Source: Desmodus rotundus
Lineage: Eukaryota; Chordata; Mammalia; Chiroptera; Phyllostomidae
Reading direction: 5' to 3'
DNA: 64,000 bases
NCBI RefSeq assembly: GCF_022682495.2
Contig: NC_071389.1
Span: forward strand, 107,239,951 to 107,303,950
This document shows positions 46,995 through 58,528 of the stretch, piece by piece; position 1 is the first letter of the stretch; each line of letters begins with the position of its first letter. Under the pieces are notes generated by a model, which was given only the letters and a program-made list of their open reading frames with translations, was not told the origin of the DNA and made no database searches. Made by a program: the position numbers and the translations under genes.

Positions 46995-48845
46995 CATCAC
47001 TTTATAGGACCCTTCATGTGCTTTCAAGAAATAAACATATAACCAATGGAGTGGATTTCGTTTGCTCAGTGTGTTTGTGTTCATGGAAGAGTTTATTACC
47101 TTTCCTCTTTTAATGCAGTATAATGAATATTTAAATATGCATGTGGAGTGAATGCTAGATAAGTAAGTTTAAATCAAATAAAGTATTGTAAATTGTAAAG
47201 CATATTAAAAATTATCACATATATATTTTTATTATAAAAGCACATTAAAGAATATTTAGAAAACAAAAAAGAAAGAAAATAATTTGCTAATTATTTTTAC
47301 TGCCTTTATATATATACATTTCTGCTGGTGTACTATCATTGATGTATTTATTTTTTATAAACATGCTCTAAAATATAATCATCACATCAAACATTATTAA
47401 TTCTGTAGGCTTTTTCACTAGTGAGCAATCATAGTGAACAACTGCATTACAGAGAAATTGGTTTCAGGCTCGGAGCATGGCAGCCAAGGGCCCTGCCTCC
47501 TGCGGGCCAGGCATCGTTCCTTATAACATTGGCCACGCATTCAATCCTTTTTGTTACTTGGAATCAACTTCAGGTTGGAATTAATCGATGGAGAAGTTGA
47601 TTGATGACATAGATTGTCTGGACTCTGGAGGGAAAGAAAGACAGTCATGTCCACATGTAACAGTGATGCCAGATTATAGTAATTGGTTCTCCAGAGTGAA
47701 AGCCTCACTTAATGAGCTCTTCACTAACCCTGTGGAAGATGAACACACACCAGGCCACGGTGGCTGCCTATGGCTGTAAGATAGGATTTGCCCTATGCCC
47801 TCTGGACAAGTAGTACTTCTCCAAAATAGTAAATACAGAGTTTAAAACACCTATTCTTAAATACTGATCACTACTTTCTATTGCCTCTTCTCTGGGGCAG
47901 GTGCTGTGCTGGCTGTTGATATGTGTCTTCTCATATGCTATAGTCACAGATTAACCTTGTAACAATAACTGTGCAAATAAACAGATAGTTCTTGACCTCT
48001 GGAAGCTTGTCATAAATCTGCCCACAGGTATGCGGAGGAACCCAAGGGCAAATAGCAAACAACTCGCTCCACGTCGGCCACCAGGCAGGTGAATGGGCGG
48101 AAACAGGTTGTGGGAGGAACATACTTAGACAGGGTGGAGCAGGAGGGAAAGAATCTTTCTTACAGCAAAGGTTCCTAGGAAGGAAAGAAGACTTCAAAGG
48201 TTGTTTCCGTGGCAGGAAGGGCCGTTTGTGCCATGTGAGGGAGGAAGCATGTTCCAGACACAGGTGCAGCCTGAGAGGTGCCTTCACCAGAGCAGCGCCA
48301 GGCCAATGAGGGGACCATTCACATGAGGGCCCCTGACTGAGAACTCCAGAATGGATGAGGTGAGGCCCGTGGGAACTGGAGGATGAGTTTAGAGCCGTGT
48401 CAGAGATGGTAGGCCCTCAATAGATGTGTGCTAACTGACTGCGTGAATCTGACTCCGCAGGAGGGGAGCCCCCTCATTTTGAGGAGCCCTCTATTCTACA
48501 TAGAGGCACAAGCTGTGGAGATGGTACATTTATACCTACTGTCTAAGTGAACTGGAGAAGGAACAGAGAGGGACATTGAAAAGTAGGCTGGGACAGGTAA
48601 GGCAACCCAAGGCTGCCAGGTGCAGGTGGAGACAGAAGGAAGGTGCTAGGAAGGAGAAATGGGCAGTGATTAGTGAGAAAGGAGCCAAAGTTTTAGAATG
48701 AAGTGGATGTCCCCAAAGTAAGACACCAGGGAGGGGTCTCTGGTAGGTCATTGCTGAACCATTTCTAGGTAAGTGTCACGAGCAGCAGGAACAAAGTCAG
48801 GAAGCACAACCTTGACCATTTTCATGGCCCTTCAAGAACCCTCAC
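46995..48845. other. Unassigned non-coding DNA
   Basis: About 1.85 kb. 47.1-47.4 kb is very AT-rich. 47.46-47.80 kb is a moderately GC stretch with a 63-codon frame (47588-47779) of no known family. 48.4 kb has an L2-like end ('gccctcaatagatgtgtgc'). No gene called. Confidence 0.35.
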
Positions 48846-48849
48846 TATA

Positions 48850-49415
48850 AGAGGGGCAACCCAAAAAACTCCAGAATTTATTGATAAAAATTGTGTATTT
48901 ATTTTTACATGTTTAAACTCCAGTCACCTTCAAAGTACTCTCCATTTGATGCAGTACACCTATTCAGATGTTTTTTCCTCTGCTCAGAGCAGTTTTTGAA
49001 CTCATCAATTTTGATGCCTCCTAGTGCTTCTGCCATTTTTTGTTTCATGTTTTCCACATCAGCAAAATATTTTCCTTTGAGGACTTTTTTCCTCTGGGGA
49101 AACAAAAGAAATCCCTCTGGGCAAGATCCGGTGAATACAGAGGGTAGGACACAGGGGTCATGGTGTTTTTGGTCAAAAAACTGCTGAACACTCAGTGTGG
49201 TGTGGGCCAGTATGCTCGTAAATCACCCATCATGAAATGGGCAAACACACTGGAGGAGTCTTCAAAAAGTTCACTGAAGCTGAACGCAGCTTCTCACAAC
49301 ACCACCAGCTAGTACACTGATACAGATGGGTTCCTAGAATACTTAACTAGCAGGGGAAGCTGTACTACAAGGGACCCACCCTCCAGAAGATAATTCTGGG
49401 TTTTTTTGGGGGGTC
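48850..49415 (-). mobile_element. Mariner transposon remnant (internally deleted)
   Basis: Ends are imperfect inverted repeats: left 'ggcaacccaaaaaactccagaatt', right complement 'ccccccaaaaaaacccagaatt'. Each is next to a TA (48848-48849, 49416-49417), the mariner target. The minus strand encodes the transposase end with 'YSPDLAQRDFF'-like text (carrying the last acidic catalytic residue), then 'KKVLKGKYFADVENMKQK' and 'ASNGEYFEGD'. The first two-thirds is missing and the frame is interrupted near 49.1 kb. 566 bp against about 1.3 kb for full mariners. Confidence 0.85.
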
Positions 49416-49419
49416 TACC

Positions 49420-50030
49420 TTGTCATCTTTGATTAAGTCAGCTTCTCATAAGACTCATGCTATCTTGCTGCAAGTAGGTGCCCTCCGTCTTGATTCTTAC
49501 TTCCAGGACCAATCACCCTGTGACTACATAGTGACTAGCACATAGTAGGTCATTGGAACATACCTGCTAGATTCAAATAACAAATTAAAAAATATTAAAG
49601 AAGAAATAAATAAATAGACTTTCTTAATTTAGTTTAATAAAAGATTAAACTACTAATTATTCTCCTGTTTTTTCCTGTTTCACTCCACTCCACCCTCAAC
49701 CTGTGGCTTCTACTCTAATCCTAGCACTTCAGGTCGCTGCTTGACTTACCCCAGTGAGAAGGGAGGACGCCAGGACTAGGAAGCTTGCCCCACTAGCCCT
49801 GCATGAGCTAGTCCCTCTAGCTTCATCTCCTGTTCCTTTGTAATATGTCCCAACCAACCTGAAGGACTTTCAGACTCTTGAGTGCACCACACTCTTTTGT
49901 CCCAGGTCTTAGCACATGAGTTTCTTCTCTCTTCCTTCCTGACCCTGCTTTGATCCCACATCTGAGTTAAGCACCCTTATCAGGGTTCTCATAATACCTA
50001 ATTTTATGCTTAGCTCCTTAGCCAGTAATT
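49420..50030. other. Unassigned non-coding DNA
   Basis: A MIR/L2-like end is near 49530-49560 ('gactagcacatagtaggtc') and an A-rich patch at 49580-49650. Nothing else recognised. Confidence 0.35.
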
Positions 50031-50053
50031 AAATGTTCAAATATCTGTTTTCA

Positions 50054-51054
50054 ACAGCATTAAAATAAAAAGAGAAGCAACAGTATGGGAAAACATATTT
50101 GCCAATGATACCTCAGACAAGGGCCCGATCTCCAAAATATATAAAGAACTCACACGACCGCACTCCAGGAAGACAAACAATCCAATTAAAAAATGGGCAA
50201 AGGACTTGAACAGACACTTCTCCAAGGAAGACATACAGAGGGCCCAGAGACATATGAAAAGATGCTCAGCATCACTAGCCATCAGAGAGATGCAAATTAA
50301 AACCACAATGAGGTACCATCTCACACCAGTCAGAGTGGCCAGCATAAACAAATCCACAAACAAATGTTGGAGAGGATGCGGAGAAAAGGGAACCCTAGTG
50401 CACTGTTGGTGGGAATGCAGACTGGTGAGGCCACTGTGGGAAACAGTATGGAATTTCCTCAGAAAACTAAAAATGGAACTGCCCTTTGACCCAGCAATTC
50501 TGCTGCTGGGATTATACCCTAAGAACCCTGAAACACCAATCCAAAAGAACCTGTGCACCCCAATGTTCATAGCAGCACAATTTAAAATAGCCAAGTACTG
50601 GGCGCAACCTAAGTGCCCATCAGCAAATGAGTGGATCAAAAAACTATGGTATATTTACTCAATGGAATTCTATGCAGCAGAAAGAAAGAAGGAGCTTATA
50701 CCCTTTGCAACAGCATGGATGGAACTGGAGAGCATTATGCTAAGTGAAATAAGCCAGATGGTTCGGGACAGATACCATATGATCTCACCTTTAACTGGAA
50801 CATAATCAACAGAAGAAAAAAGCAAACAAAATATAACCAGAGACATTGAAGTTAAGAACAATCTAACAATGGCCAGGGGGGAGTGGGGAGGGGACAGTGA
50901 GGAGAGGGGATTACAGGAACTACTATACAGGACACATGGACAAAATCAAGGGGGAGGGTGGAGGTGGGGAAGGGAGGTGGGTTGGAGAGATGGGGAGAAA
51001 AGGCATACAAATGTAATTGAATAACAATAAAAATTAATAAATAAATACATAAAT
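50054..51054 (+). mobile_element. Young 5'-truncated L1
   Basis: 1,001 bp of the ORF2 end plus 3' UTR and A-rich tail. Exact 15-bp target duplication AAATATCTGTTTTCA at 50039-50053 and 51055-51069. The ORF2 part is uninterrupted from the 5' truncation to its natural stop, and the 3' UTR closely matches the nested L1 at 15.2-15.5 kb, so both belong to a recent subfamily. Confidence 0.96.
50056..50805 (+). pseudogene. L1 ORF2 C-terminal fragment, open to stop
   Basis: 250 codons in one frame, with '[20 protein letters not shown]' (spanning 50190-50245), '[18 protein letters not shown]' (cysteine-rich segment), '[20 protein letters not shown]', and the end 'MISPLTGT' before TAA at 50803. This is the region after the RT. 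It lacks endonuclease and RT and has no own promoter, so no functional product is expected. Confidence 0.92.
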
Positions 51055-51069
51055 AAATATCTGTTTTCA

Positions 51070-51520
51070 TTTACTCATCAATGTTGAGCATTCATGAGGT
51101 CTTTGGCACTACCTTAGGCACTGGGGACACAAAAGTGAATAAATTAGGCAAAATCTCTTGCCCTCTGGAGCTTACATTTCAAGGAAAGAGAAGAACAATT
51201 AACAAATAGAGACACAGCTATGTAATGTACATTCATAAGTGCTATAAAGAAAAATGAATCAGGGAAAGCAGAAGAGAGGATTAAGAGTATGGAGGCTATG
51301 TTAGATTTATAAAGTGGCCTGGAAAAGCATCCTGATAATGAGAAAGATTTATCATCTGCTCAAAGGAATTGGGGGGACAGGGCATAAAGATATTTGGGGA
51401 CATCGTATTCCAAGTGGCACAAGTTGTCAGTGCAAAGGCCCTGAGGCAAGAATGTGCTTGACATATTCAGGACATTGAAGAATTAGAAGCTGCCGTGGCT
51501 AGAGCAGAGTGACTATGCCA
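51070..51520. repeat. Ancient dispersed repeat, family name not recalled (copy 4)
   Basis: 'ttaggcactggggacacaaaagtg', 'ccctctggagcttacatttc', 'aagtgctataaagaaaaatg' and 'cagtgcaaaggccctgaggc' occur in an order I know from a long old mammalian repeat. Non-coding. Confidence 0.55.
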
Positions 51521-51529
51521 CCCTCTAGT

Positions 51530-51645
51530 CCAAGCTAGAAGCTCCATGAGGTTAGAGATCATGTCTGCCTGGCTCAAGGATGTGCCACCCAATTTTTAGC
51601 ACAGGGGCTGGCACATGCCTTAAAGGTACTGAATGAACTCACATC
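51530..51645 (+). repeat. L2 3' end
   Basis: 'agaagctccatgaggttagagatcatgtctg' then 'cacaggggctggcacatgcc' and 'gtactgaatgaac', the sense L2 3' terminus. Confidence 0.65.
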
Positions 51646-51949
51646 TTGGAACAGCTTTCCCATTTATCTGGTTTTACCCATCAGGTCCTGAATGGGATAG
51701 ACAGGAAAGCAGACACTGAGCCTTTGGACAAGGGCAGGTCTGGACAATATAGGAAATGGGTAAATACAAGAAAAGAGCAAAGGGTTGAGAATAAATCTGA
51801 AGGGTCTTGCTTGATGCTCCAGTAAGCATAGCTGACTATGGGGCAGGGCTCTGGAAATTATGTCTTTTATCCATATCACATTATTAAAGCTGCACCCTTT
51901 AAGTCACCAGTGACTTCACACCAGATAAATCCAGTATCCTCTACTTATT

Positions 51950-52140
51950 GTACTATGTGTTTGATGCTGCACTAAATGTTTTACATAGCTTAGCTTGCCA
52001 CGGTTATTATGAAATTTGATGATATCTTTATTTTACAGATGAGCAAATTGACATTCTGAGAGGTCAGATAACTTACCTAAGATCACACAGTTAGTGGTAG
52101 AGACAAGTGGTCAATCCAAGCAGTAGGATTCTGAAGGCTT
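51950..52140 (-). repeat. MIR SINE
   Basis: Reverse MIR: 'gtactatgtgtttgatgctgcac', 'attttacagatgagcaaattg', 'gataacttacctaagatcacacag'. Confidence 0.75.
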
Positions 52141-52144
52141 TGCT

Positions 52145-52955
52145 CTCAAATCTTGTCCCACAAAAGCCTTGCTGTCCCAGGTCCTATCTTGTCATGGTGG
52201 AATGATCTTGTTATTATAGTATAATAACTGAATGAAGGGATTTGAGTTAGATTTGACCCCAGATCAGTATATTTTCAAACCAAATGATAGTAACTATTGC
52301 ATGTTTTTCTTCTGGATTTGGTGTCAAGCCTACAGAAATGAGTGCTAGAGTCAACTACAGTGAGAAGGAAGTCTTTGACAAGAAATCCATGAGCTATGAG
52401 ACTTGAAATCGACTGAGGACAGCATAACTCACTAGGAGCAAGCCTGGTGATGAAAGGGAGTTGTGCCTAACAAGGGAACACGAGGAGTTTTTCATAAAAA
52501 ATGGCAACACAGTCCTGGAAAAACCCTGTCGTGCTCTGTCTTGCCAAGACATAGACGAGATGTGTGGTGTTCCCACTGGGACAAGTACAGACAGGCATTC
52601 TGGTGACAGGGAGGACAGGAGCACCCACCTTAGGTATCAAGATATGCCTCCAAAAACAACAGCTAATGATTCACTCACTTACGATGTAAAGGACACAGTG
52701 GAGATGTTTTGGTTGCTAACATATGGCTCACAGTCCAGGTCCTACAGTGTTAATTAGGAAGGAAATGGTTGAGTGGAAGTTCATTAGGTTTCTCCATGTG
52801 ACCCCTAACACAAGCATAATTCTATTCAAAGTTTTCATGGAATTTCTTATAATGACTACCTCAAGCCCTGCTCAGAGTGGCAAGTCCCCTGAGAATGAGG
52901 CAGGATAGTGAGAAGCTAGAAAAACTCCTTGGCAAATGGAATAGGGAAACTGAGA
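52145..52955. other. Unassigned non-coding DNA
   Basis: A 98-codon plus-strand frame (52461-52757) has no recognisable domain. No repeat named. Confidence 0.35.
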
Positions 52956-52959
52956 CAGA

Positions 52960-53669
52960 TAGTTGAAAACAATGCTGAGCAATTTACAGCCAGGTGCAGA
53001 GGGTCACCGTGGGGGGAAGGCCCTGAGTGCCTGGTAAGGGGCAAAATTGAGAAAACAAGGACCTCACCCCCAGGGTGACCTCTCCTCCCCTGGCCTTTCT
53101 TCCCTGTAGATAATATCTAGGCCTCAGTTGTATTTCAGCTCCAGAAGCAGCAATGGCCAGAACCAACTGCAATGACTAAAGACCCCCTGCCCTTCCACTG
53201 ACCAATCAGTGAAGACGATGATCCTGAAAGGGCACACCCAGAGAACTGATGAATATTCTGCTGAAACCCTCCTCTGAGGCCTCCCCTAAGATTCCTGCCA
53301 GCAAGAGAGAAGAGCCTCAAGACAAAGGACCCAGGAAATACATGCTCTCCCTCAGGGGAGCAGCCCTCCCCATTTCCTTTCCCCTCTGTTTCCCTCCACT
53401 TCTTTCTTCATAGGCAAGCATCTCCTACATTCTAAGGCAATGGGCAGCTGGCAGCTAGTCCCAGGCTAATCCCCTGACCTGTTCCAAAACCCCCTTTTCT
53501 CTGACTTTCCAGTGAGCTAATGCAGCCCAGCCTAGGCTCTCCTGTTGTTTCTTCTATGCTAAGCCCTTCCTTGTTTCACTGTCCCCAGTTTTAATAAACG
53601 TACCCTCAAAATCACCTGGACTAGATTGTGAAATCTTTCCTACACAAAGTCAAGAACCCACACACTACA
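52960..53669 (+). mobile_element. Probable solo LTR (ERV1-like)
   Basis: LTR-like order on the plus strand: a CCAAT-type box in 'gaccaatcagtg' (53200-53211), pyrimidine-rich R/U5-side text, AATAAA at 53593-53598, and a likely CA end at 53669. Base composition and layout fit a gamma-type LTR. The 5' boundary and 4-bp duplication could not be fixed, and no internal retroviral sequence follows. Confidence 0.55.
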
Positions 53670-55160
53670 GCTGGCCCTAGGCAGACTTGCTCAGGGTCAG
53701 CGTCTGTCTGGTAACAAGACCTTTAAAGGAGTGATGTGGGCTTTCCTATCTCTAGCTACTTCCCTCTTGAGCTTTTCTAAGGAAGAAATCAAAGAAACAA
53801 GGCAGGATGTGGAGTTTGTCCTGTGACCTCACTACATCCCACTTGGTGCTATAGTACCCAGAGGGAAGCCTCTTTCCTGAAGTGATAAGAAGCGCTACTT
53901 TCTGGAAGATCTCAGTGGTCATTGAAACTTAGGGCAGTCTTGTCAGCAGGACTTTGGCTGCTTGATCAGGGGCCTGAGCCATAATCCCTAGGAGACTCCT
54001 GTGGCTAACTGTGAAAAGGTGACATGAAGGCAAAGTAATGAATCCATCCCCCAGATTGGAAGATGATGAGCAAAGGCATGAAAGATGCCCAGGCCAGTCC
54101 CTTAAAGCATCATAAAAGAGTTCCACACCAGATTAGATATCCCTCCTGTCCTTTAACTCACTTTCTGGATCTTCTGTGAGAAAACTGACATCTTTCTCAG
54201 GAAAGAGGGATTCATGAGCATAAACCCTTTAGAGGAGAGAGAGTCCATTGAAACAAATCAGGGTGAAAACAGAACACATCAGGACAAGCTGGACTGGGGA
54301 AACGACAAGACTGCCCATAACTGGTCTAGAGGCAGAATGGTTAGTGCAGCACGTACTGCCACAATTAGAGCTCTGTATAGAGAAGATCAGAGTGGACTTT
54401 TTGGACACCTTTGACAATCCAGTTTGGAGTCACTGTCAACCACAGCAGTATATCAAATGCTATGCAAGATTGAGGTGATGGTGTATAATGGGAACAGCAT
54501 TAGGATGGGGTCCAGAATATCCAAAACCACAAGTCTGGACATGTGTAAGGACTCTATGTAGACACTGATATGAATAGGAACACCACCCCTTGTGGGCTAT
54601 AAGAACTCAGTGCTCTGACCACCCAACATTCAAACCTGGCTGCACCACGGGTCTCGCTTGGAGCCCTGCTAGACTTCTACTCCACTGGACTGCAGCCGCC
54701 TGGCTTAAGACCAACACCTGCCTCTCCACCTGTGGACGCCACCAGTGACTGGGACTTTGTACTGGACACACAACTCTGCTCATTTCTATAGTGTAAGCTC
54801 CTCCTCTCTGTTTGTATCCTGCATATGTCTCTATTGGCTTATTGGGAGGCATCATGGAAAGACACAAATGTGTGTGTGTGACTCCTTTTGGGGATGCTCC
54901 CTTGTTCATGACACGCTCATTGCCAAAAATCCACTCATTGGTCTTCATGAACCACAGCATGAACTCTGACAGCACAATGTTGGTTTTTTTTTTTTTATTG
55001 TGAACATGTTAAGTAAGAAATTGAGAGGCAGTAGTTAATGTCAAGAAGCCAGATCTCATTTCTATACACAGCACAATGTTTTTGTTGTCATGTATGTATG
55101 TGTTTTATGTAGTTCCAGTGTCCCTTAGCAGCAGAGTTAGGAAACCTGGGTCTGGTTTTG
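53670..55160. other. Unassigned non-coding DNA, partly LTR-like
   Basis: 54.58-54.85 kb has a 'gctataagaactcagtgctctgacc' phrase and a CT-rich run that could be part of an old LTR, but I cannot name it. A poly-T tract lies at 54984-54998. The 122-codon minus-strand frame at 54607-54975 has no domain. Confidence 0.35.
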
Positions 55161-55224
55161 GTTGTGCCAATAACTAGATGACCTCTAGCATTTCAAGTCA
55201 TTCAAGATTTTAGAGCCTACAGTG

Positions 55225-55484
55225 CAATGTCTTAAGCTAAACACAATGAGGGACACAATAATGAATGATCCAAGGCTTTGGCTCTTATGCAACCTCCATC
55301 TAAATGGAGGAGACAGGCAGATAAAACATCTAGGAGCATAATGGGGTTGGGGAAGGATGATAGATGCTAAAATAAAAGTACAGAGTGTTCACATAATACC
55401 AAGGAAGAGGAGATTAATTTCAACTGGGCAAGATATTTTATAGACATATAGGGAGGGCATTCTAGGGAAGAATATAGCATAAAG
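55225..55484. repeat. Ancient dispersed repeat, family name not recalled (copy 5, left part)
   Basis: 'aaacacaatgagggacacaataatg' and 'agggcattctagggaagaata' match the same old family. It appears to resume at 56238-56290 ('gaggcagggtggcttgaaaag', 'gtgagcaaagggcttggg') after an L1 insertion. Confidence 0.45.
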
Positions 55485-56235
55485 ACCACAATGAGATACT
55501 ACCTCACCCCATTAGGCTGGCTACTATTATTTAAAAAAAACAAACAAAACAGAAAGTATTGGTAAGGATGTGGAGAAATTGGAACATGTGTGCATTGTTG
55601 GTGGGAATGTAAGTTGGTGCAGTCATTTTGGAAAACAATATGGAGATTCCTCAAAAAAATTAAAAATATATAACTACCATGTGATCCAGCAATTTCACTT
55701 CTGGATATATACCCAAAAGAATTGAAAGCAAGGACTCAAACAGATATTTGTACATCCTTGTTTACAGTAGCATTATCACAGTAGTTGAAAGGTAGAAGCA
55801 ACCCTTGTGTGCATTGATGAATGAACAGATAAACAAAGTGTGGTCTCTCCACACAATGGAATTTTATTTAGCTTAAAAAAGGAAGGAAATCCTGGCACAT
55901 GCTACAAAGTGGATGAACCTTGTGTACACTATGCTAAGTGAAATAAGCAGTCACAAAAACACAAATACTGTATAATCTCATTTATATGAGACAATTAGAG
56001 TAGGTGATGCACAGATACATAAAATATAATGGTAATTGCCAGGGACTAGGGGACAGGGATGGAGAGTTAGTGTTTAACAGGGGAAGAATTTCAGTTTTGC
56101 AAGATAAAAAGAGTTATGTGGATGGATGGTGGTGATGTTGCACAACAGTGTGAATGTACTCAATGCTACGGAACTGTACACTTAAAAGGTTGTAATATGA
56201 TCAGTTTTATATAACGAGTGTTTTACCACAAAAAC
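55485..56235 (+). mobile_element. Old L1 3' part (L1MA-like), 5'-truncated
   Basis: 'gaccacaatgagatactacctcac', 'gtgcattgttggtgggaatgtaag', 'tatacccaaaagaattgaaagc', 'actatgctaagtgaaataagc' and 'ggaactgtacacttaaaagg' run in L1 order to the 3' end near 56235. Frames broken. It sits in the old dispersed repeat; no clear target duplication. Confidence 0.88.
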
Positions 56236-56299
56236 AAGAAGAGGCAGGGTGGCTTGAAAAGAAGAGTCTGTGAGCAAAGGGCTTGGGAGATGCGTCAGC

Positions 56300-57045
56300 C
56301 AATAACCGCAGATCAGTTCCTAGCCAGCCCAAGCCAAATCTTTTGCTATATGACAATATAGCAATTTGCTGTATGACAATGAGAAAGGAGATGATGAAAA
56401 GAAGAAATTCAAAATAGGAAATCAATGGGGAAAAGCAAATTTTGTTTTGAAAATTACACAATAAACTTCATGATTGTGTTTGGCATAAATAAAGTTTATG
56501 CTTATTTGCTATAAATATGGTATTTGGAACTATCTCAAAGTCACTCCTGCTTATGGGATTGTAGAGCAGGTAGATTCTTAGCCCATGTTAGAAAGTCCCA
56601 TAATGCTCCTTACCCATCACCTAGGCAAGCAGGTCTCCATCTGTTTGTGTATCAGGTGAGTATCCCAGGAGGCACATCTAAATTAGGCTAATTAGAGGAA
56701 GGCTGAGTAAAAGGACCCTTCACAAAGATGTGGATGGGGTACAGGAGAACCACAAGGGATAGAAAAGTATTTTGGAGCCAGTAAAAGGGACTGTTACTAT
56801 CCCTAGACCTATAGGGTGAGGGGTGGGAGTGATTGCTGGCTCAGGAAAGAATGAATTATATCACCCAGAGGCTGCCTTAAGAGGTATGGTGACTTTTGGT
56901 GCATGGAGGCAGCTGGTCTTAGATAATCCCAGGTGAATCTGAGAAAAAAATACCCTCAAATCACTGTGTGGGATCTCCTGCAGCATGCTCCACTGGCTAA
57001 GGAATGCGTCTGACATTACCCAGCATCTCACTACTTTGGACAACA
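56300..57045. other. Unassigned non-coding DNA
   Basis: No confident repeat or gene. Confidence 0.3.
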
Positions 57046-57205
57046 CAAGCATTACCTGGAGGCTTGGTAAAACACAGAGTGCTGGACGCTACCCTAACCT
57101 TTCTGATTCAGTAGGCCCAGGTGGGTCTGAGAATTTCCACTTTTAACAAGTGCCCAGGGGATGCTGATGCTGCTGATCTGGAGACCACACTTTGAGTTGT
57201 AGCCC
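57046..57205. repeat. hAT-Charlie MITE remnant (MER5A-type)
   Basis: 'attacctggaggcttggtaaaacacag', 'ctgattcagtaggcccaggtggg', 'tttaacaagtgcccaggggatgctgatgctgctg' and 'gaccacactttgag' match a widespread eutherian MITE from end to near-end. Confidence 0.75.
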
Positions 57206-57888
57206 ATACAGGCCAGCCCCGCAGAACAAAGAGAGAACAGATGGACTGTAGATCTGGAAAGGTAAACCAGCTATTTAATCTAATAAAAGGTGTTGCTGGA
57301 CCTCATATTAGTGTCACAGCCTTTGCAGGCCATAGGGGCCTGCCTCCTATTAAATGAGAGAGATCTGTTAGAGCCCTTCCAGCTCACTTTGTGATTCTAT
57401 GGACCCCAGGCTGCAGCATGTAAAGCCAGGGTCTTTGAGTGACCACGAAGGTTACACCTCTTAGGTGAAGCAGTTTCTACCATACACTGGACAGTGGTAG
57501 ATGCACTACACTGAATTGTGCTATGAGTTATGCAAAAGGAATTTTATGTATGTTTTCTAATTGTTTTTCCTGTTTCCCAAATGGGAAAGGACATAAACAG
57601 TTGACTTTTCCACATTATTTCTCTATAGATGAAAGGAGGCCTTCACTACATTAAATAAACTATGTCCCTAAATAGGGAGGCCCCTTTGATTTGTGTAAAA
57701 TTAGACATCCGGGAGATCATTTCAAATATTACAGGAGAGTACACCTAACTGAGAAGAGCCCAGTGGGTTTACACCGATGATGCCTATAGAATTACTACTC
57801 GGCGTAACTGAGGCAGTCCTTTTCTCTTCTCAAGAGCTCACTTGTTAAAATCAAAAGGCACCAGTTATCCTCCCAGTTGTTGGTGGCA

Positions 57889-57918
57889 GTGCACGCATGT
57901 GAGCACATGCGTGTGCAC
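57889..57918. repeat. Imperfect inverted repeat of alternating purine-pyrimidine
   Basis: 'gtgcacgcatgtg' (57889-57901) faces 'cacatgcgtgtgcac' (57904-57918), complementary except for a 2-nt bulge. Tandem CA/TG-rich character. Confidence 0.7.
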
Positions 57919-58472
57919 AAAACATTCGTGCATCTCTCTGCGGTGTTTGTTTGTGTGTCCTCTGTAGTTATGGTGATGCGGATGATATGCAGACATGGCT
58001 GGCAGGGTTTGGAAAGTTCCCATCTGCTTCTTGGTTCCTCTTTTATTTTCAATAAAAAAAATCTTAAATTGTTAGGTAATGACTGGCCAAAAATAGACTT
58101 CCTCACAGCAGTCACACTACCGCAACTTCCAGGAATCTGAAAGCATCTTTTGAGCAACCATTTCGCTTTCTCTTCAGGGCATCTCTGACCCAGAAATTTA
58201 ATTTGCTTTTAAACTACTGACTTGTGCACTTGTGCACCCATGTGTGGCTGGGAAGTCAAGCCATGGCCAAAGGATACGTTAGGAAGTCATGGCGAAGACT
58301 GAAGCTGTGAAACTAGTGTCCCAGTTCTGAGAGGTGAAAGAGTTTCAGTTTTCTTTAAGGTAGCCTTTCATTAGGAGTTTTCAGAGACCTGAGCCCATGG
58401 ATTACTCTGCCTCTACAGACTGGTTTCATTCATTTGACAAACTCCATTGAGCGTCAGTGTCTGGAAACCAGG

Positions 58473-58528
58473 CTTATACGACAGCTGCACACACTCATAG
58501 ACATGAGTGTGTGGAGCTGTCGTACAAG
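58473..58528. repeat. Near-perfect hairpin (26-bp stem, 4-nt loop)
   Basis: Arms 58477-58498 and 58503-58524 are reverse complements at 21 of 22 positions; the only mismatch is G against G near the middle. The loop is AGAC (58499-58502). Past one further mismatch the stem gains 3 more pairs (CTT/AAG). It is inside otherwise unassigned DNA and is not an end of any repeat I recognise. Confidence 0.92.

Noticed and set aside
47588..47779. 63-codon frame in a GC-richer patch as a possible exon
   Set aside because: No similarity I can recall and no convincing flanking splice sites; kept only as unassigned DNA.
50037..50639. 200-codon minus-strand open frame
   Set aside because: It is the antisense of the intact ORF2 end of the plus-strand L1 at 50054-51054. 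Low stop density on the opposite strand explains it.
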